From: Planctomycetota bacterium
GTDB taxonomy: Bacteria; Planctomycetota; UBA1135; GCA-002686595
Direction of reading: 5' to 3'
DNA length: 64,000 bases
Assembly (NCBI GenBank): GCA_016872715.1
Contig: VGZD01000005.1
Location: forward strand, 1 to 64,000
In this document: positions 52,535-62,490 of the stretch, in pieces
How positions within the stretch are numbered: the first letter of the stretch is position 1
Layout of the letters: every line of letters begins with the position of its first letter
Position numbers and translations under genes: made by a program
The notes under the pieces: model-generated
What the model was told of the DNA's origin: nothing
What the model saw: the letters and a program-made list of their open reading frames with translations, nothing else
Database searches by the model: none

Positions 52535-53707
52535 ATGGCCCCGCGCATCCACGTCTCCGCCAAGGCGGCGCGCTTTCAGGAGTCGGTGATCCGCGAGATG
52601 TCGCGCGTTTGCGCGCGCGAGCAGGGCGTCAACCTCGCGCAGGGCTTCCCGGATTTCGCGGCGCCGCTCGCGATGAAGGAAGCGGCCTGCCGGGCAATCG
52701 GCGCGGACCACAATCAGTACGCGGTGACCTGGGGCGCACCCCGCCTGCGCGCGGCGATCGCGCTGCGCACGCGCGCCTACAACCGCCTGCCGGTCGATCC
52801 CGACCGCGACGTCACGGTGTGCTGCGGCGCGACCGAGGCGATGATCGCGGCCCTGCTCGCGGTGCTCGACCCCGGCGACGAGGTCGTGATCTTCGAGCCG
52901 TTCTACGAGAACTACGGGCCCGACTGCATCCTCTCCGGCGCTACGCCGCGCATGGTGCGCTTGCACGCGCCGGACTGGAGCCTCGACGAGCGCGCGCTGC
53001 GCGCCGCCTTCGGCCCGCGCACGCGCGCGATCGTCGTCAACACGCCGCACAACCCGACCGGCAAGGTGTTCACGCGCGAGGAGCTCGAGCTGATCGCTCG
53101 GCTGTGCATCGAGCACGACTGCCTCGCGATCACCGACGAGATCTACGAGTACATCCTCTACGACGGCACCGAGCACGTCTCGCTCGCGACGCTGCCCGGC
53201 ATGGCCGAGCGCACGATCACGATCAGCGGCCTGTCGAAGACCTGGAGCGCGACGGGCTGGCGCATCGGCTGGTGCATCGCGCCGCCGCCGCTCGCGGGCG
53301 CGATCCGCAAGGTGCACGACTTCCTCACCGTGGGCGCTCCCGCGCCGCTGCAGGAAGCCGCCGCCGACGCGCTCGCCTTCCCGCAGTCGTACTTCGACGA
53401 CCTCGCGCGCGACTATCGCGAGCGCCGCGACCTGCTCGCCGCCGCGCTGCGCGAGACCGGCCTGCGCGTGTACCTGCCGCGCGGCGCCTACTACATCATG
53501 ACCGACATCTCGGGGCTCACGCGCAAGGACGACGTGAGCTTCGCGATGGAGCTCGTGTCGCAAGGCGGCGTGGCCTGCGTGCCCGGCTCGAGCTTCTTCC
53601 TCGATCCCTCGGACGGGCGGTCGATCGTGCGCTTTTGCTTCGCTAAGCAGCGCGCGACGCTCGAGCGCGCGGCGGTCGTCCTGCGCGAGAGGCTCGGCGC
53701 GCGTTGA
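52535..53707 (+). CDS. class I/II PLP aminotransferase (methionine/kynurenine aminotransferase-like)
   Basis: 390 aa fold-type I aminotransferase. INLAQGFPDF-like NLAQGFPDFAAP, AVTWGAPRLRAAIA, NTPHNPTGKVF, DEIYEYILYDG, the PLP lysine Lys235 in SGLSKTWSATGWRIG and the substrate-carboxylate Arg in VRFCFAKQ are all present. The pattern is closest to the YbdL/kynurenine aminotransferase group, which transaminates methionine and aromatic residues. tagctt at 52521-52526 may be a -10. Its stop overlaps the next start (TTGA). Confidence 0.92.
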   Translation: MAPRIHVSAKAARFQESVIREMSRVCAREQGVNLAQGFPDFAAPLAMKEAACRAIGADHNQYAVTWGAPRLRAAIALRTRAYNRLPVDPDRDVTVCCGATEAMIAALLAVLDPGDEVVIFEPFYENYGPDCILSGATPRMVRLHAPDWSLDERALRAAFGPRTRAIVVNTPHNPTGKVFTREELELIARLCIEHDCLAITDEIYEYILYDGTEHVSLATLPGMAERTITISGLSKTWSATGWRIGWCIAPPPLAGAIRKVHDFLTVGAPAPLQEAAADALAFPQSYFDDLARDYRERRDLLAAALRETGLRVYLPRGAYYIMTDISGLTRKDDVSFAMELVSQGGVACVPGSSFFLDPSDGRSIVRFCFAKQRATLERAAVVLRERLGAR

Positions 53708-54867
53708 AGCTCGCGCTGGCAGTGTTCGCGACGCTCGCGCTGCAAGCGCCGCAGACTCCGGCCACCGCGCCGACGCAGGACCGTCTCGCGGCTCTGCCCG
53801 CGCGAGCGAACATCGCCGGACTGAGCGGACTGCAGACCTCCTCGCGCATCACCTTCGCCGCGCAGGGAGCGCGGCTCCACTCGCTCGAAGCGACCTTCGC
53901 GTTCCCCGATCGCGCGCGCTGGACGCTGGCGCCCGAAGGCGCCCGCGCCGGCGACCGCAGCATCGTCTTCCGCTGCGGCCCAGCGTTTTTCGAGCTCGCA
54001 CCGCAACAGTCGACCGCGCGGCTGGTGAGCGAGTCGGGCCCCAAGGACGCGCAGTGGCGCGCCAGCCTCGCCGCGGTCGAGGTGCGGCGCGCGCTGTTCC
54101 TCTGGCCCGACGGCTTCGCATGGGAAGGCGACGCAGCGCGCAAGAGCGTCAAGCTCCCCGGCGGCGAGTCGCTCGTCGCCGAGCTCGGCTCCGATGGGCT
54201 TCCGACGGCGCTGTACGTCGGCGGCGAGCGCGCGCTCCGCGAGCGCTTCGATGCGCTCGCGTGGCGCGAGCACCGCGGCCGCAAGGTCCCCGCGAGCTTC
54301 GATTTCTCGGTCGATGGCACTCGCATCTGGCGTGAGGACGTCGTGACGTTCGAGACGCGCGCGCAGGTTCTCGACAGCTTCTTCCTGCCGGCCGAGCTGC
54401 GGCGCGACGCCGTGGCCCTCGCGGGCGGCCCGCGCATCGCGTCCGTCGATGTCCCGCGCTCGCACGAGCTGCGCGTCGAGTTGGAGGATGGCACCGAGTG
54501 GAGCGCCGTGAAGGAGCGCTGGCAGGCGGCGCTCGCACCCTACGCGCGAGCGAAGGGCGATGGCTGGCGCCTCGAAGGTGGCGCGCTGGTCGAGGTCGAC
54601 GAGCGCGGCGCGCCGCGCGCGCTGCTGCTGCGCTTCAAGCCCGGAGTCGACACGGCGCCCGAAGGCGTCGCCAGCGTGCGCGAGCACGGCGCCCTCGCGC
54701 TCTCGATTCCGAGCGCGCCATCGTCGCTGGTGGAGAGCCTCGCCACCCTGCGCGGCGCCCTGCCCCCCAACTCACGCGTCGCGCGCAGCTTCGCCCGCTT
54801 CCCCAACGCCCCGGCCCTCGACGCCGTCCCGTTTCAGCTCTACCTAGCGCTCGAGCCCGCGCCGTAG
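53704..54867 (+). CDS. exported protein of unknown function
   Basis: 387 aa. TTG start overlapping the aminotransferase stop by 4 nt (the rest of the frame begins [14 protein letters not shown], a signal-peptide-like stretch). The body alternates strands, including [38 protein letters not shown] and [17 protein letters not shown], and resembles outer-membrane lipoprotein-carrier-like beta sheets. A C-terminal half (from about 245) repeats a similar strand pattern. No catalytic residues or family recognised. The tight overlap suggests co-expression with the aminotransferase. Confidence 0.65.
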   Translation: MKLALAVFATLALQAPQTPATAPTQDRLAALPARANIAGLSGLQTSSRITFAAQGARLHSLEATFAFPDRARWTLAPEGARAGDRSIVFRCGPAFFELAPQQSTARLVSESGPKDAQWRASLAAVEVRRALFLWPDGFAWEGDAARKSVKLPGGESLVAELGSDGLPTALYVGGERALRERFDALAWREHRGRKVPASFDFSVDGTRIWREDVVTFETRAQVLDSFFLPAELRRDAVALAGGPRIASVDVPRSHELRVELEDGTEWSAVKERWQAALAPYARAKGDGWRLEGGALVEVDERGAPRALLLRFKPGVDTAPEGVASVREHGALALSIPSAPSSLVESLATLRGALPPNSRVARSFARFPNAPALDAVPFQLYLALEPAP

Positions 54868-55016
54868 CCCGCGCACCCGCCGCGGCAAGGTCCCGAGCTC
54901 GAGCGCGAGCTCGCAGGGCGAGGGGCATGTCCTCCGGGGAGGACGGCGCGGGAGCGGGAACAGGCTGCGTGGGCCAGTGGGGCGCGACGGAGCTCCGGGC
55001 ACTTCATTTGCTATAT

Positions 55017-55171
55017 GCGGACCGGAACCGCGGTTCCGCACTGCAAGCCGCGGACCGGAACCGCGGTTCCGCACTGCAAGCCGCGGACCGGAACCGCGGT
55101 TCCGCATTGCAAGCCGCGGACCGGAACCGCGGTTCCGCACTGCAAGCCGCGGACCGGAACCGCGGTTCCGC
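55017..55171. repeat. 33-bp tandem repeat with palindromic core, five copies
   Basis: Units begin at 55017, 55050, 55083, 55116 and 55149. Each has the core gcggaccggaaccgcggttc continuing ccgc, containing the perfect 14-bp palindrome ggaaccgcggttcc, then a 10-nt spacer (actgcaagcc, once attgcaagcc). It fills the middle of the 358-nt gene-free stretch 54868-55225, just upstream of the Pro/Ser-rich protein gene. The spacers are nearly identical, so this is not a CRISPR array. Stacked palindromes could be a multi-site operator or a structured leader. Confidence 0.92.
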
Positions 55172-55225
55172 GCGCGCACTCCAGCGAACGAACCGATCTC
55201 ACGCCGCCCCCTCTGGAACACCACC

Positions 55226-57721
55226 ATGGATCCCCGCCACTGCCGCCCGCTGGTGCTCGCCTTGTCGCTCCTTTGCGCACTGCCGAGCGAGGCTTTTGCC
55301 CAGGATCGCGAGCGCCCCGGCCGACCGTCTCAGGGCTCCGGCGGAACCGGGCGACCCGCGCCGAGCCCGTCGCCGAGCCCGTCGCCGAGCCCGTCGCCCG
55401 CACCCAGTCGCCCCTCGCCCAGCCCATCTCCGGCGCCCTCGCGGCCGTCACCCTCGCCCGCCCCCTCGCGCCCGAATCCGAACCCCGCGCCTTCGCGCCC
55501 GACCCCCGCTCCAACCCCGACTCCAACCCCGACTCCAAGTCCGGCGCCGTCTCGCCCGACTCCGAGTCGGCCGACTCCGAGCCGGCCGTCTCCGAGCCAC
55601 CCGACTCCGAGCCCGTCGCCGTTGCGTCCCGCCCCGACGCCCACCCCGACGCCACCGAGCGCGCAACCCTCGACTCCCTCGCGGCCGAGCACGACTTCGC
55701 CCGTCGCGCCCGCGCCATCGACGCGGCCGAGCACACCGCCGCCGACGCGCACACCTGCGAGCGGTCGTCCCGACACGAGCTCGACGCCGCGCGCGCGCGA
55801 GCGCGCACCGACGCCGACTCCGACACCTGCTCCGACACCTGCTCCGACGCCGTCGAACACGCGACCGCGTTTCCCCACACCGGCGCCGCGCGCGTCGACG
55901 CCCGAGCCGACCACGCGGCCTCCTACCGTGCCCCAGCCGACACCGTCTCGATCGACACCGTCTCGATCGACACCGTCTCGATCGACGCCGTCTGGATCGA
56001 CACCGTCTGGCACGGGCACCGGCGGTGTGAGCGCGCCCGAGCGCGACCGCACGGGCCCGTCCGCGGGTCGCGTCGGACACACGCCGCTCTCCCCGAGCAG
56101 TGCGCGCCCCGCTCCCGAGCGCAGCGAACCTCCGAGCGCTGGCTCGCGTCCGATCGAGCGCGACGCGATCCTCGAACGCTACGGGCGCAGCGAGCGCAAG
56201 GACGCCGAAACTTCACCCGCCACACAACCCGCGTCTCCCGCGCGCGCTGAGGACGCCGTCAAGTCGGCGCGCGAGGCCTATCGCGGCGAGCAGGCCGCGA
56301 AGGACGCCGCCCGAGGTGAGAACGCCGCGGATGCGAAGCAGCGCGCGGGCGAAGCGGCGCTGAAGTCCGCTCGCGATGGCTACCGCGACGAGCAGGCCGC
56401 CAAGGACGCGGCTCGGCGCGAGAATGCCGCGAACGTCAAGGCGCGCTCGGAAGCCGAGGCCGCGCGCGTGCGCGACGCGCGCACGCAATTCCGCTCCGAG
56501 CAAGGCGCGCGCTCGGTGAAGGAGCGACGCGATGACTTCCGCGGACAACAGTTGAAGAGCGAGCGCGACCTCTATCGCGCCGAAGCAGCTCGCAAGGAGA
56601 GCGCGCGCGCGGCGAAGCTCGCCGAAGAGCGCACGCGCGGCGTGCGCGGCGACTACCAAAACAACCCCTACGCGACGCCCAGTCGCTGGAGCCGCGGCCG
56701 CAGCGCGTCGTCGTGCCACGGTTGGGGCCTGAGCCTCGGCTTCGGCCTCGGCCTCGGCTGGTGCAATCCCTACGGTTGGTCGTGGTCGTCGAACTGCTGG
56801 CCGAGCTGGTACTGGAACGGCTGGTCGGGCTGCAACAACTACTGGTACTGGTGGGGCCTGGGCGGCTACTCGTACTCGTGGCTGTGCCACCCCTTCTCGT
56901 GGAATTACCGCTGGAACTACGGCCGCTGGCCGAACTACGGCACGTGGTGGCCCTCGCTGTGGGTGACGAGCGCGTGGGCGCCGCCGGTGTACTACGCCAG
57001 CGTGTACGACCGCGAGAGCGACGTCGTGATCTACGACAACGACGGCACGAGCGAAATCGTCGTGCAGGGTGGGAGCGTCGAGGTGCGCCAAGGCGCGAAC
57101 TCCGGCGCGAACTCCGGCGCGAACTCCGGCGCGAGCGCCCCCTTCGCGGTCGGCGAGTCCGTGCAGTACGAACCGAACTCCGGCCAAGCCGTCGACCCGG
57201 TGGTCGCCCACGTGCTCGGCCAGTCGGGACCGGACACGACCATGCGTCTGGTGCAGCAGTATCTGGCCTCCGGCGACGCCGCGTTCCGCGAGAGCCGCTT
57301 CGGCGACGCCGCGCACCTCTATGCCAAGGCCATCGAGCTGCGGCCGGACGAGGGCGTCTTGTATCTCGTGCTCTCCGACGCGCTGCTCGCCACGGGCGAC
57401 TATCACTACGGCGCCTTCGCCCTGCGGCGCGCGTTCCACCTCGACCCCTCGCTCGTCGCGAGCGACATCGACAAGCGCACGTTCTACCGTGATCCGCGCG
57501 AGTTTCAGGACCAATTGCAACTGCTCGAACGCTTCCTCGCCGAGCGTCCCACCGACGTCGACGCGCGCCTCTTGCTCGCGGTGAACTACCTGTTCTCGGC
57601 GCGGCCCGAGCTCGCCGTCGACCTGCTCGAGTCCGGCTCGAGCGCCGAACTGCGCGCCGAGTCGACCGGCCAGCGCGTGCTCGAGGCCGCGCGGGCCGCC
57701 ATCGCACGCCGCAAGGCCTGA
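55226..57721 (+). CDS. large secreted Pro/Ser/Thr-rich, aromatic-rich protein with TPR-like C-terminus
   Basis: 831 aa. Signal peptide ([18 protein letters not shown]). Residues ~40-340 are an extended Pro/Ser/Thr/Arg segment ([14 protein letters not shown] repeats), probably a wall- or periplasm-spanning stalk. Residues ~344-490 are charged helical repeats ([17 protein letters not shown] and [17 protein letters not shown]). Residues ~490-590 are remarkably rich in Trp, Tyr, Gly, Asn and Cys ([16 protein letters not shown]). An NSGA tetrapeptide repeat lies near 623-637, and the last ~160 residues resemble TPR repeats. ATG chosen at the signal peptide; the open frame upstream runs through the DNA repeat. 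No function recognised. Confidence 0.75.
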   Translation: MDPRHCRPLVLALSLLCALPSEAFAQDRERPGRPSQGSGGTGRPAPSPSPSPSPSPSPAPSRPSPSPSPAPSRPSPSPAPSRPNPNPAPSRPTPAPTPTPTPTPSPAPSRPTPSRPTPSRPSPSHPTPSPSPLRPAPTPTPTPPSAQPSTPSRPSTTSPVAPAPSTRPSTPPPTRTPASGRPDTSSTPRARERAPTPTPTPAPTPAPTPSNTRPRFPTPAPRASTPEPTTRPPTVPQPTPSRSTPSRSTPSRSTPSGSTPSGTGTGGVSAPERDRTGPSAGRVGHTPLSPSSARPAPERSEPPSAGSRPIERDAILERYGRSERKDAETSPATQPASPARAEDAVKSAREAYRGEQAAKDAARGENAADAKQRAGEAALKSARDGYRDEQAAKDAARRENAANVKARSEAEAARVRDARTQFRSEQGARSVKERRDDFRGQQLKSERDLYRAEAARKESARAAKLAEERTRGVRGDYQNNPYATPSRWSRGRSASSCHGWGLSLGFGLGLGWCNPYGWSWSSNCWPSWYWNGWSGCNNYWYWWGLGGYSYSWLCHPFSWNYRWNYGRWPNYGTWWPSLWVTSAWAPPVYYASVYDRESDVVIYDNDGTSEIVVQGGSVEVRQGANSGANSGANSGASAPFAVGESVQYEPNSGQAVDPVVAHVLGQSGPDTTMRLVQQYLASGDAAFRESRFGDAAHLYAKAIELRPDEGVLYLVLSDALLATGDYHYGAFALRRAFHLDPSLVASDIDKRTFYRDPREFQDQLQLLERFLAERPTDVDARLLLAVNYLFSARPELAVDLLESGSSAELRAESTGQRVLEAARAAIARRKA

Positions 57722-57806
57722 AGCGCGCGCTGCGCCGACTGCGGCGAGCCGATCGCGCGCACGAACGCGGTCGCGCGCTCGCCCCTGCGCCGTCGTGGCG
57801 TCGTCG

Positions 57807-59030
57807 CTACAGCGGCACTTCGCGCGGGCCCGGATCGCCGCCGAACACGCGCACGCCCGGACGGCGAGCGAAGCGCGCCGCGAAACCCTCGCCGATGCGC
57901 GCGAGGGCCTCGTCCGAGCGCTCGCGCTCGAGCAACGCGACGACGCAGCCGCCAAAGCCAGCGCCCGTGAGGCGCGCGCCGAGCACGCCCGGAGCCGACG
58001 CGGCGGACTCGACGAGGCAGTCGAGCTCCGGCACCGAGACTTCGTAGAGCTCGCGCAAGGAACGGTGCGTCTCGAAGATGCGCGCGCCGAAGCTCGCCAC
58101 ATCGCCGCGCAGCAGCGCCGCGCGCGCGGCGAACGTGCGCTCGACCTCCTCGATCACGTGCCGCGCGCGCCGCGCAATGTGCGGCTCGAGCGATGCCTCG
58201 CGTTCCTCGAGCACGGACAGCGGAACGTCGCGCAACACGCGCGCGCCCGGGGCGAACGGCGCGAGCGCCTCGAAGGCGCGACCGGCCTCCGCCACGCGCT
58301 GGTTGAACGCACCCTGCGCGAGCTCGCGCCGCACGCCGCTGTCGGCGACGGCGACCGCGACGCGCTCGTGATCGATCGGCAGGTGCTCCCAGCTCGCATC
58401 CTTGCAGTCGAGCCACAGGATTTGCCCCGCGCTCGCCATGCCGATCGCAAACGGGTCCATCAGGCCACACTGCACGCCGACGAACCCGCGCTCCGCGCGC
58501 AGCGCGATATCGACCCATTCGCGACGCTCGATCCCCAGTCCCCACACCTCGCCCAAAGCGAACGCCGTGCCGACGCAGATCGATGCGGAGCTCGAGAGCC
58601 CCGCGCCCACCGGCAGGTTGCCGCCGAAGAGCACGTCGACTCCGTGCGCGATCGTGCCACGCCGCGCGAGCTCGCGCAGCACGCCGAGCGGATAGTCGAA
58701 CCAGCGCCCCGCGCGCGCGGATTCGAGCTGCGCGAGGTCGAACACGACCTCGCCGGGCTCGAGCGTCGAGGCGAACGCCACGCGAGAGTCGGCGCGAGCG
58801 CGCACGGCGAAGAACGTGCCGCGGTCGACGGCCATCGGCATCACCGGACCGCCGTTGTAGTCGAGGTGCGCACCCATCAGGTTGACGCGACCGGGCGAGA
58901 AGAAGAGCCGCGGCGCGTCGGCGGGGCGTCCGAAGATCTCGAGGAACACCTCGCGGTGCTCGCGCAGCCGTCGCTCGAGCGAGGTGCGCGCGGAGTGGGC
59001 CTCATCGCGGCGCATGGGGCGCGCGAGCAT
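57807..59030 (-). CDS. galactokinase-like GHMP kinase
   Basis: 407 aa. SPGRVNLMGAHLDYNGG is the galactokinase signature, but the usual GEHTDY is GAHLDY: Ala54 replaces the Glu that contacts the sugar. GLSSSAS (about 144-150) is the GHMP ATP loop and the catalytic Asp192 is in CGLMDPFA; LTGAGFGGCVVAL is the third motif. Activity as a sugar kinase is likely, but the specificity may not be galactose. No other Leloir-pathway gene is nearby. The ATG at 59030 or Met6 could start the protein. Confidence 0.85.
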   Translation of the reverse strand: MLARPMRRDEAHSARTSLERRLREHREVFLEIFGRPADAPRLFFSPGRVNLMGAHLDYNGGPVMPMAVDRGTFFAVRARADSRVAFASTLEPGEVVFDLAQLESARAGRWFDYPLGVLRELARRGTIAHGVDVLFGGNLPVGAGLSSSASICVGTAFALGEVWGLGIERREWVDIALRAERGFVGVQCGLMDPFAIGMASAGQILWLDCKDASWEHLPIDHERVAVAVADSGVRRELAQGAFNQRVAEAGRAFEALAPFAPGARVLRDVPLSVLEEREASLEPHIARRARHVIEEVERTFAARAALLRGDVASFGARIFETHRSLRELYEVSVPELDCLVESAASAPGVLGARLTGAGFGGCVVALLERERSDEALARIGEGFAARFARRPGVRVFGGDPGPREVPL

Positions 59031-59086
59031 AGCCCCGAGCGAGGCCCAACTCGACCGCCCGCGCAGGCGGCGCTAGTCTCCTGCGC

Positions 59087-59443
59087 ATGACAAGGCTCTC
59101 GCTCGCAACCGCACGCCCGCTGCTCTTCACCGCCGCCCTTTCATGCGCTTCCTGCGCGAGCATCGACATCACGCGCGACACGCAGACCTCGGGCCGCTTC
59201 GAGTCGACCGGCGCCGCCTTCACGATCCTCTCGATCGACCTCCCCAAGCCCGCGCTCAACATCGCGCGCGACAACGCCGCCGACGCGCGCCTCACCAACA
59301 TGCAGGTGACCGACATCGTGCGCCGTCCCGACCTCGGGTCGTGGGACTGGCTGCTCGACATCCTCGGCGTGCGCTTCGTGCGCATCGAGGGCACGTGGGG
59401 ATTCACGGGCGCAGAGGCCGGCAACGGCCAAGCCGGGCAGTAG
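59087..59443 (+). CDS. small lipoprotein of unknown function (118 aa)
   Basis: Signal peptide with lipobox-like SCASC (Cys24 or so) after LLFTAALSCAS. The remaining ~95 residues have strand-like DITRDTQTSGRFESTGAAF and FVRIEGTWGFTG ends, and a central helix. No family recognised. A TAGTCT box at about 59074 may be its -10. Ends 3 nt from the convergent parvulin gene. Confidence 0.6.
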   Translation: MTRLSLATARPLLFTAALSCASCASIDITRDTQTSGRFESTGAAFTILSIDLPKPALNIARDNAADARLTNMQVTDIVRRPDLGSWDWLLDILGVRFVRIEGTWGFTGAEAGNGQAGQ

Positions 59444-59446
59444 CGC

Positions 59447-61270
59447 TCAGCGGGCGAGGGCGGCCAAGGCCGCGAGCGTGGCGTCGAGTGGTTCGCCGCG
59501 CTCGACATGGGAGAGCCAAGTGCTCGCGAGGCGCGCGGCGAGCGGATCCGCGGGGAGCACACCGGCCGACTCCGATCGGAACGCGCGCCGCGTGATCGAA
59601 CCAGCCTCCGCGCGCACGACGGCCTCGAGCGCGAACGAGGCGCGCGCACCGAACGCGGCACGCAGCGCGGCCAGCACCGGCGTGGATTCGATGTCCCGCG
59701 CGCTCGCTCGCAGCAACACGCGCGAGAGCAAGGCCTCGAACATCGAAGTGGCGTCCCCCACGGACAACGTCTCGGCGGTCACGCCCGCGTCCGCGCCCTC
59801 CGTCACCAGCGCGAAGCGCAACATCGAGCGCGGATCGGCCACTCGCAGTTCCCGCAGGCCCGTGTCGAGCGCGGCGTCGAAGGCCGCGACCTGACGCTCG
59901 CGCAGCAGCCCGAGCGCGCTGTCGATGCTCCGCGCGCGCGCGGGCCAGTGCTCTTGCAGGAACGGCGGCTCGAGCGCCGCGAGCGCGCGCGCGCAGCCGA
60001 GCGCGAGCTCGCGCTCGGGCTCCGCGCGCAACGCGCTCCAAGCCGCGAGCTCCTGCGACGAATTCAGGCGCACCAAGGCCTGCGCCAGTTCCTCCCGCGA
60101 TGTTGCACCGCGAGCGAGCTGCGCCAGAGCCGTGCGTGCGGCCCCATGTCGCGCGTCGTCCTCCCTACCCAGCGTCACCCAGCGCTCGAGCTCGGCGAGC
60201 GCGCTGCGCCGCACCTCGACCTGCGTGCGCGGCCCCGAATCCTCGCGGCGCAGCAGCACGAACCCCATGCGCGTCGCGATCGGTCCGATCAACGTGCCGG
60301 GCGGCTCGAGGAACACGGCGTCGAAGAACTGCGGCATCTGCGTGGTCCCACGTCGCACCCAGCCGAGATCGCCGCGGCGCTCGCGTCCGCCGCGGTCATC
60401 GTCGTGGAGCGCGGCGAGCGCGCCGATGTCCTCGCCGCATCGCACGCGCGTGGCCAGTTCGTCGGCCAAGGCCTCGGCCTCGTCGTGGTCGCGCGCGATC
60501 TCGCTTCGTGCGCCCTGTGCCCCCGAAAATGCGACCAAGAGCCCGCGCACGCGGGCCCAGGCATCGTCGCGCAGACTCGGCGCGAGCGCCTCGACACCCA
60601 CGCGTTGGAGCACGTGAAAACCAAGCGGCGTTTCGACCGGGCCGACGACCTCGCCCACGCTCATCTCGAACGCGGCCGCGCGCAGCAACGCATCGCGCCG
60701 CCCGCGCTCGTAGATCGCCAGATCCCCGCCGCGGAGCGCGCTCGCCGGATCGTCGGATCGCTCGCGCGCGAGCGCCGCGAAGTCCCCGCCCGCCCGCAAC
60801 TCCCGCACGAGCGCCGTGGCGCGCTCGCGCGCTGCCCCGTCCGTACCGGCGACCAACACTTGCCGACAGGCGGCGTCGCGCTCGATGCGTCGCACGTGGT
60901 ACACGCCGCCGTCCGTTCCGACGAGCGGCCCGGATTGCTCCGAGTGAGCATCGAACACGGCCGCGGCCACTTCGGGATCGAGCATCGCGCGCGAGAAGGT
61001 CCCCAGCGCGCCGCGCACGTCGCGCGTCGGGCGCTGCTCGTAGGTCGAGACGAACGCGACGAAGCTCTCCGGACGCACCGCCGCGAGCAGGCGCTGCGCG
61101 AGCTCGGCGCTCGATTCCGTCGCCGCCGGGTCTTCCACGCGCACGCGCAGCAGCGCCACGGCGTGCGTCGGAGGGATCGTCGGTCCCAGCTCGAGCGGCC
61201 GCACGAGCATCGAACTCGGTGCGGCCTGAGCGAGCAACGCGAGCGCCAGCGAGAACATCAGCGAGAACAT
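59447..61270 (-). CDS. secreted protein with two parvulin-type peptidyl-prolyl isomerase domains
   Basis: 607 aa. Short signal (MFSLMFSLALALLAQAA), in which a 12-bp duplication repeats MFSL. The first rotamase-like domain (about 150-230) has ARERSDDPASALRGGDLAIY and VGPVETPLGFHVLQ. A second (about 275-360) has RGDLGWVRRGTTQMPQFFD and IGPIATRMGFVLLR. The second half has no known motif. Likely a periplasmic folding factor. Its ATG overlaps the stop of the PLD-like gene by 1 nt (tgatg). Confidence 0.82.
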   Translation of the reverse strand: MFSLMFSLALALLAQAAPSSMLVRPLELGPTIPPTHAVALLRVRVEDPAATESSAELAQRLLAAVRPESFVAFVSTYEQRPTRDVRGALGTFSRAMLDPEVAAAVFDAHSEQSGPLVGTDGGVYHVRRIERDAACRQVLVAGTDGAARERATALVRELRAGGDFAALARERSDDPASALRGGDLAIYERGRRDALLRAAAFEMSVGEVVGPVETPLGFHVLQRVGVEALAPSLRDDAWARVRGLLVAFSGAQGARSEIARDHDEAEALADELATRVRCGEDIGALAALHDDDRGGRERRGDLGWVRRGTTQMPQFFDAVFLEPPGTLIGPIATRMGFVLLRREDSGPRTQVEVRRSALAELERWVTLGREDDARHGAARTALAQLARGATSREELAQALVRLNSSQELAAWSALRAEPERELALGCARALAALEPPFLQEHWPARARSIDSALGLLRERQVAAFDAALDTGLRELRVADPRSMLRFALVTEGADAGVTAETLSVGDATSMFEALLSRVLLRASARDIESTPVLAALRAAFGARASFALEAVVRAEAGSITRRAFRSESAGVLPADPLAARLASTWLSHVERGEPLDATLAALAALAR

Positions 61271-62457
61271 CAGCGCTCTCCGTAGCGCGGAGCGACGTAC
61301 ACCTCGGATGGATCGACCTCGCTCGCGTACGTGGAAGTCCAGAGCTCCTCGTGGAGCGCGGCGACGCGCTGCGGCAGCGCTCCCCCATCGATGAACACGC
61401 TCGCATTGCGGCTCTCGTGGAAGTAGTCGCGCTCCCAGTTGCTCGTGCCGAGCCACAAGCGTGCGCCGTCGGCGACGAGCGTCTTGGCGTGCATCACGCG
61501 GCCGAACGGAATGTGACCCGACGAGTGCTCGGGGATCGTCACGAAGCGCACGGCGATGTGCTCGAGCGGTTCGAGCGACTGCAGACCCTCGACGATGCCG
61601 CGGCGCTTGCACCAGTCGGCCACGAGGATGCGCACTTCGACGCCGCGCGCGGCAGCGCGGCGCAGCGCCGTTTCGAGCTCCGCGAAATACTGCTCGTCGC
61701 GCCCGACCATCCTGTACGTCAGGAGCTGTAGCTGGAGCGTTTTGCTCGCGCCGTCGATGCGCTCGACGAGCTCGGGCAGGTCCCACCACGGCTCGCCGGG
61801 AATGCCGAGCAGCGGACTGAAGCGCGTCTCGATGCGCACGCCGTCGAGCTCGTCGAGCGGCGCGGGCAGGGCCCGCAGCGGCGCGAGCGCCGCGGCGAGC
61901 GGTGTCCCGCCCGCCACGCGCCAGTCGCACTCGAAGATCGCGGCGAACGCGCGCACCGACTGCGGCGCGCGCACGCGCAGGCCGAGTTCGACGATGTGCT
62001 CCAGCGCGCGCCAGTCGAAGTTCTGGCTGCCGACGAACGCCTCGCGTCCGTCGACCACGATCGCCTTGGAGTGCAGCACGCCGCCGAAGGCCTTGGCCAC
62101 ATCGAAGCGACGCACCGCGATGCCGGCCGTGCTCCCGAGCCGCTCGAGCGTCTGGGGGTAGGTCGCGACGAACTTCTCCTCCGCGAGAAAGCGCACCACC
62201 ACGCCGCGCGCGGCGGCCGCCTCGAGCGCCGCCACCACGGGCTCGAGCCGACTGCCCTGCTGGTCGGACGCGTAGAAGTGCGCGAGGTCGATCGAAGTGC
62301 GCGCGCCGCGGATCATCTCGAGCCACACGACGTGCGCATCGGGAATGTCCGCATGCTCGAGCGTCGTCTCGACGGGCATCGTCTCGACGAGCTCGAGGGG
62401 CGGGAGCGACTGGAACGCGAGCGAGAGGGTCAGCGAAGCCAGCGACATGGAACCCAT
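61270..62457 (-). CDS. phospholipase D-like protein with two HKD motifs
   Basis: 395 aa from the ATG at 62457. Both HxKx4D motifs are complete: HSKAIVVDG (His129) and HAKTLVADG (His323), each followed by a G-S/T-x-N motif (VGSQNF, LGTSNW). This is the two-domain arrangement of cardiolipin synthase/PLD enzymes. A signal-peptide-like start (SLASLTLSLAFQS) suggests export. Lipid or nucleic acid substrate not determinable. A later Met at 62448 is also possible. Confidence 0.9.
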   Translation of the reverse strand: MGSMSLASLTLSLAFQSLPPLELVETMPVETTLEHADIPDAHVVWLEMIRGARTSIDLAHFYASDQQGSRLEPVVAALEAAAARGVVVRFLAEEKFVATYPQTLERLGSTAGIAVRRFDVAKAFGGVLHSKAIVVDGREAFVGSQNFDWRALEHIVELGLRVRAPQSVRAFAAIFECDWRVAGGTPLAAALAPLRALPAPLDELDGVRIETRFSPLLGIPGEPWWDLPELVERIDGASKTLQLQLLTYRMVGRDEQYFAELETALRRAAARGVEVRILVADWCKRRGIVEGLQSLEPLEHIAVRFVTIPEHSSGHIPFGRVMHAKTLVADGARLWLGTSNWERDYFHESRNASVFIDGGALPQRVAALHEELWTSTYASEVDPSEVYVAPRYGER

Positions 62458-62490
62458 GCTACGTGGCGGCGCGTGTCGCGACACCGTGCT

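Noticed and set aside
55017-55171. CRISPR array
   Set aside because: The 'spacers' are nearly identical 10-mers; real arrays have unique spacers of about 30 nt, and no cas gene is nearby.
54977-55225. Longer N-terminus for the Pro/Ser-rich protein running through the 33-bp repeat
   Set aside because: The frame is open only because the repeat is a multiple of three; a clear signal peptide begins at 55226.
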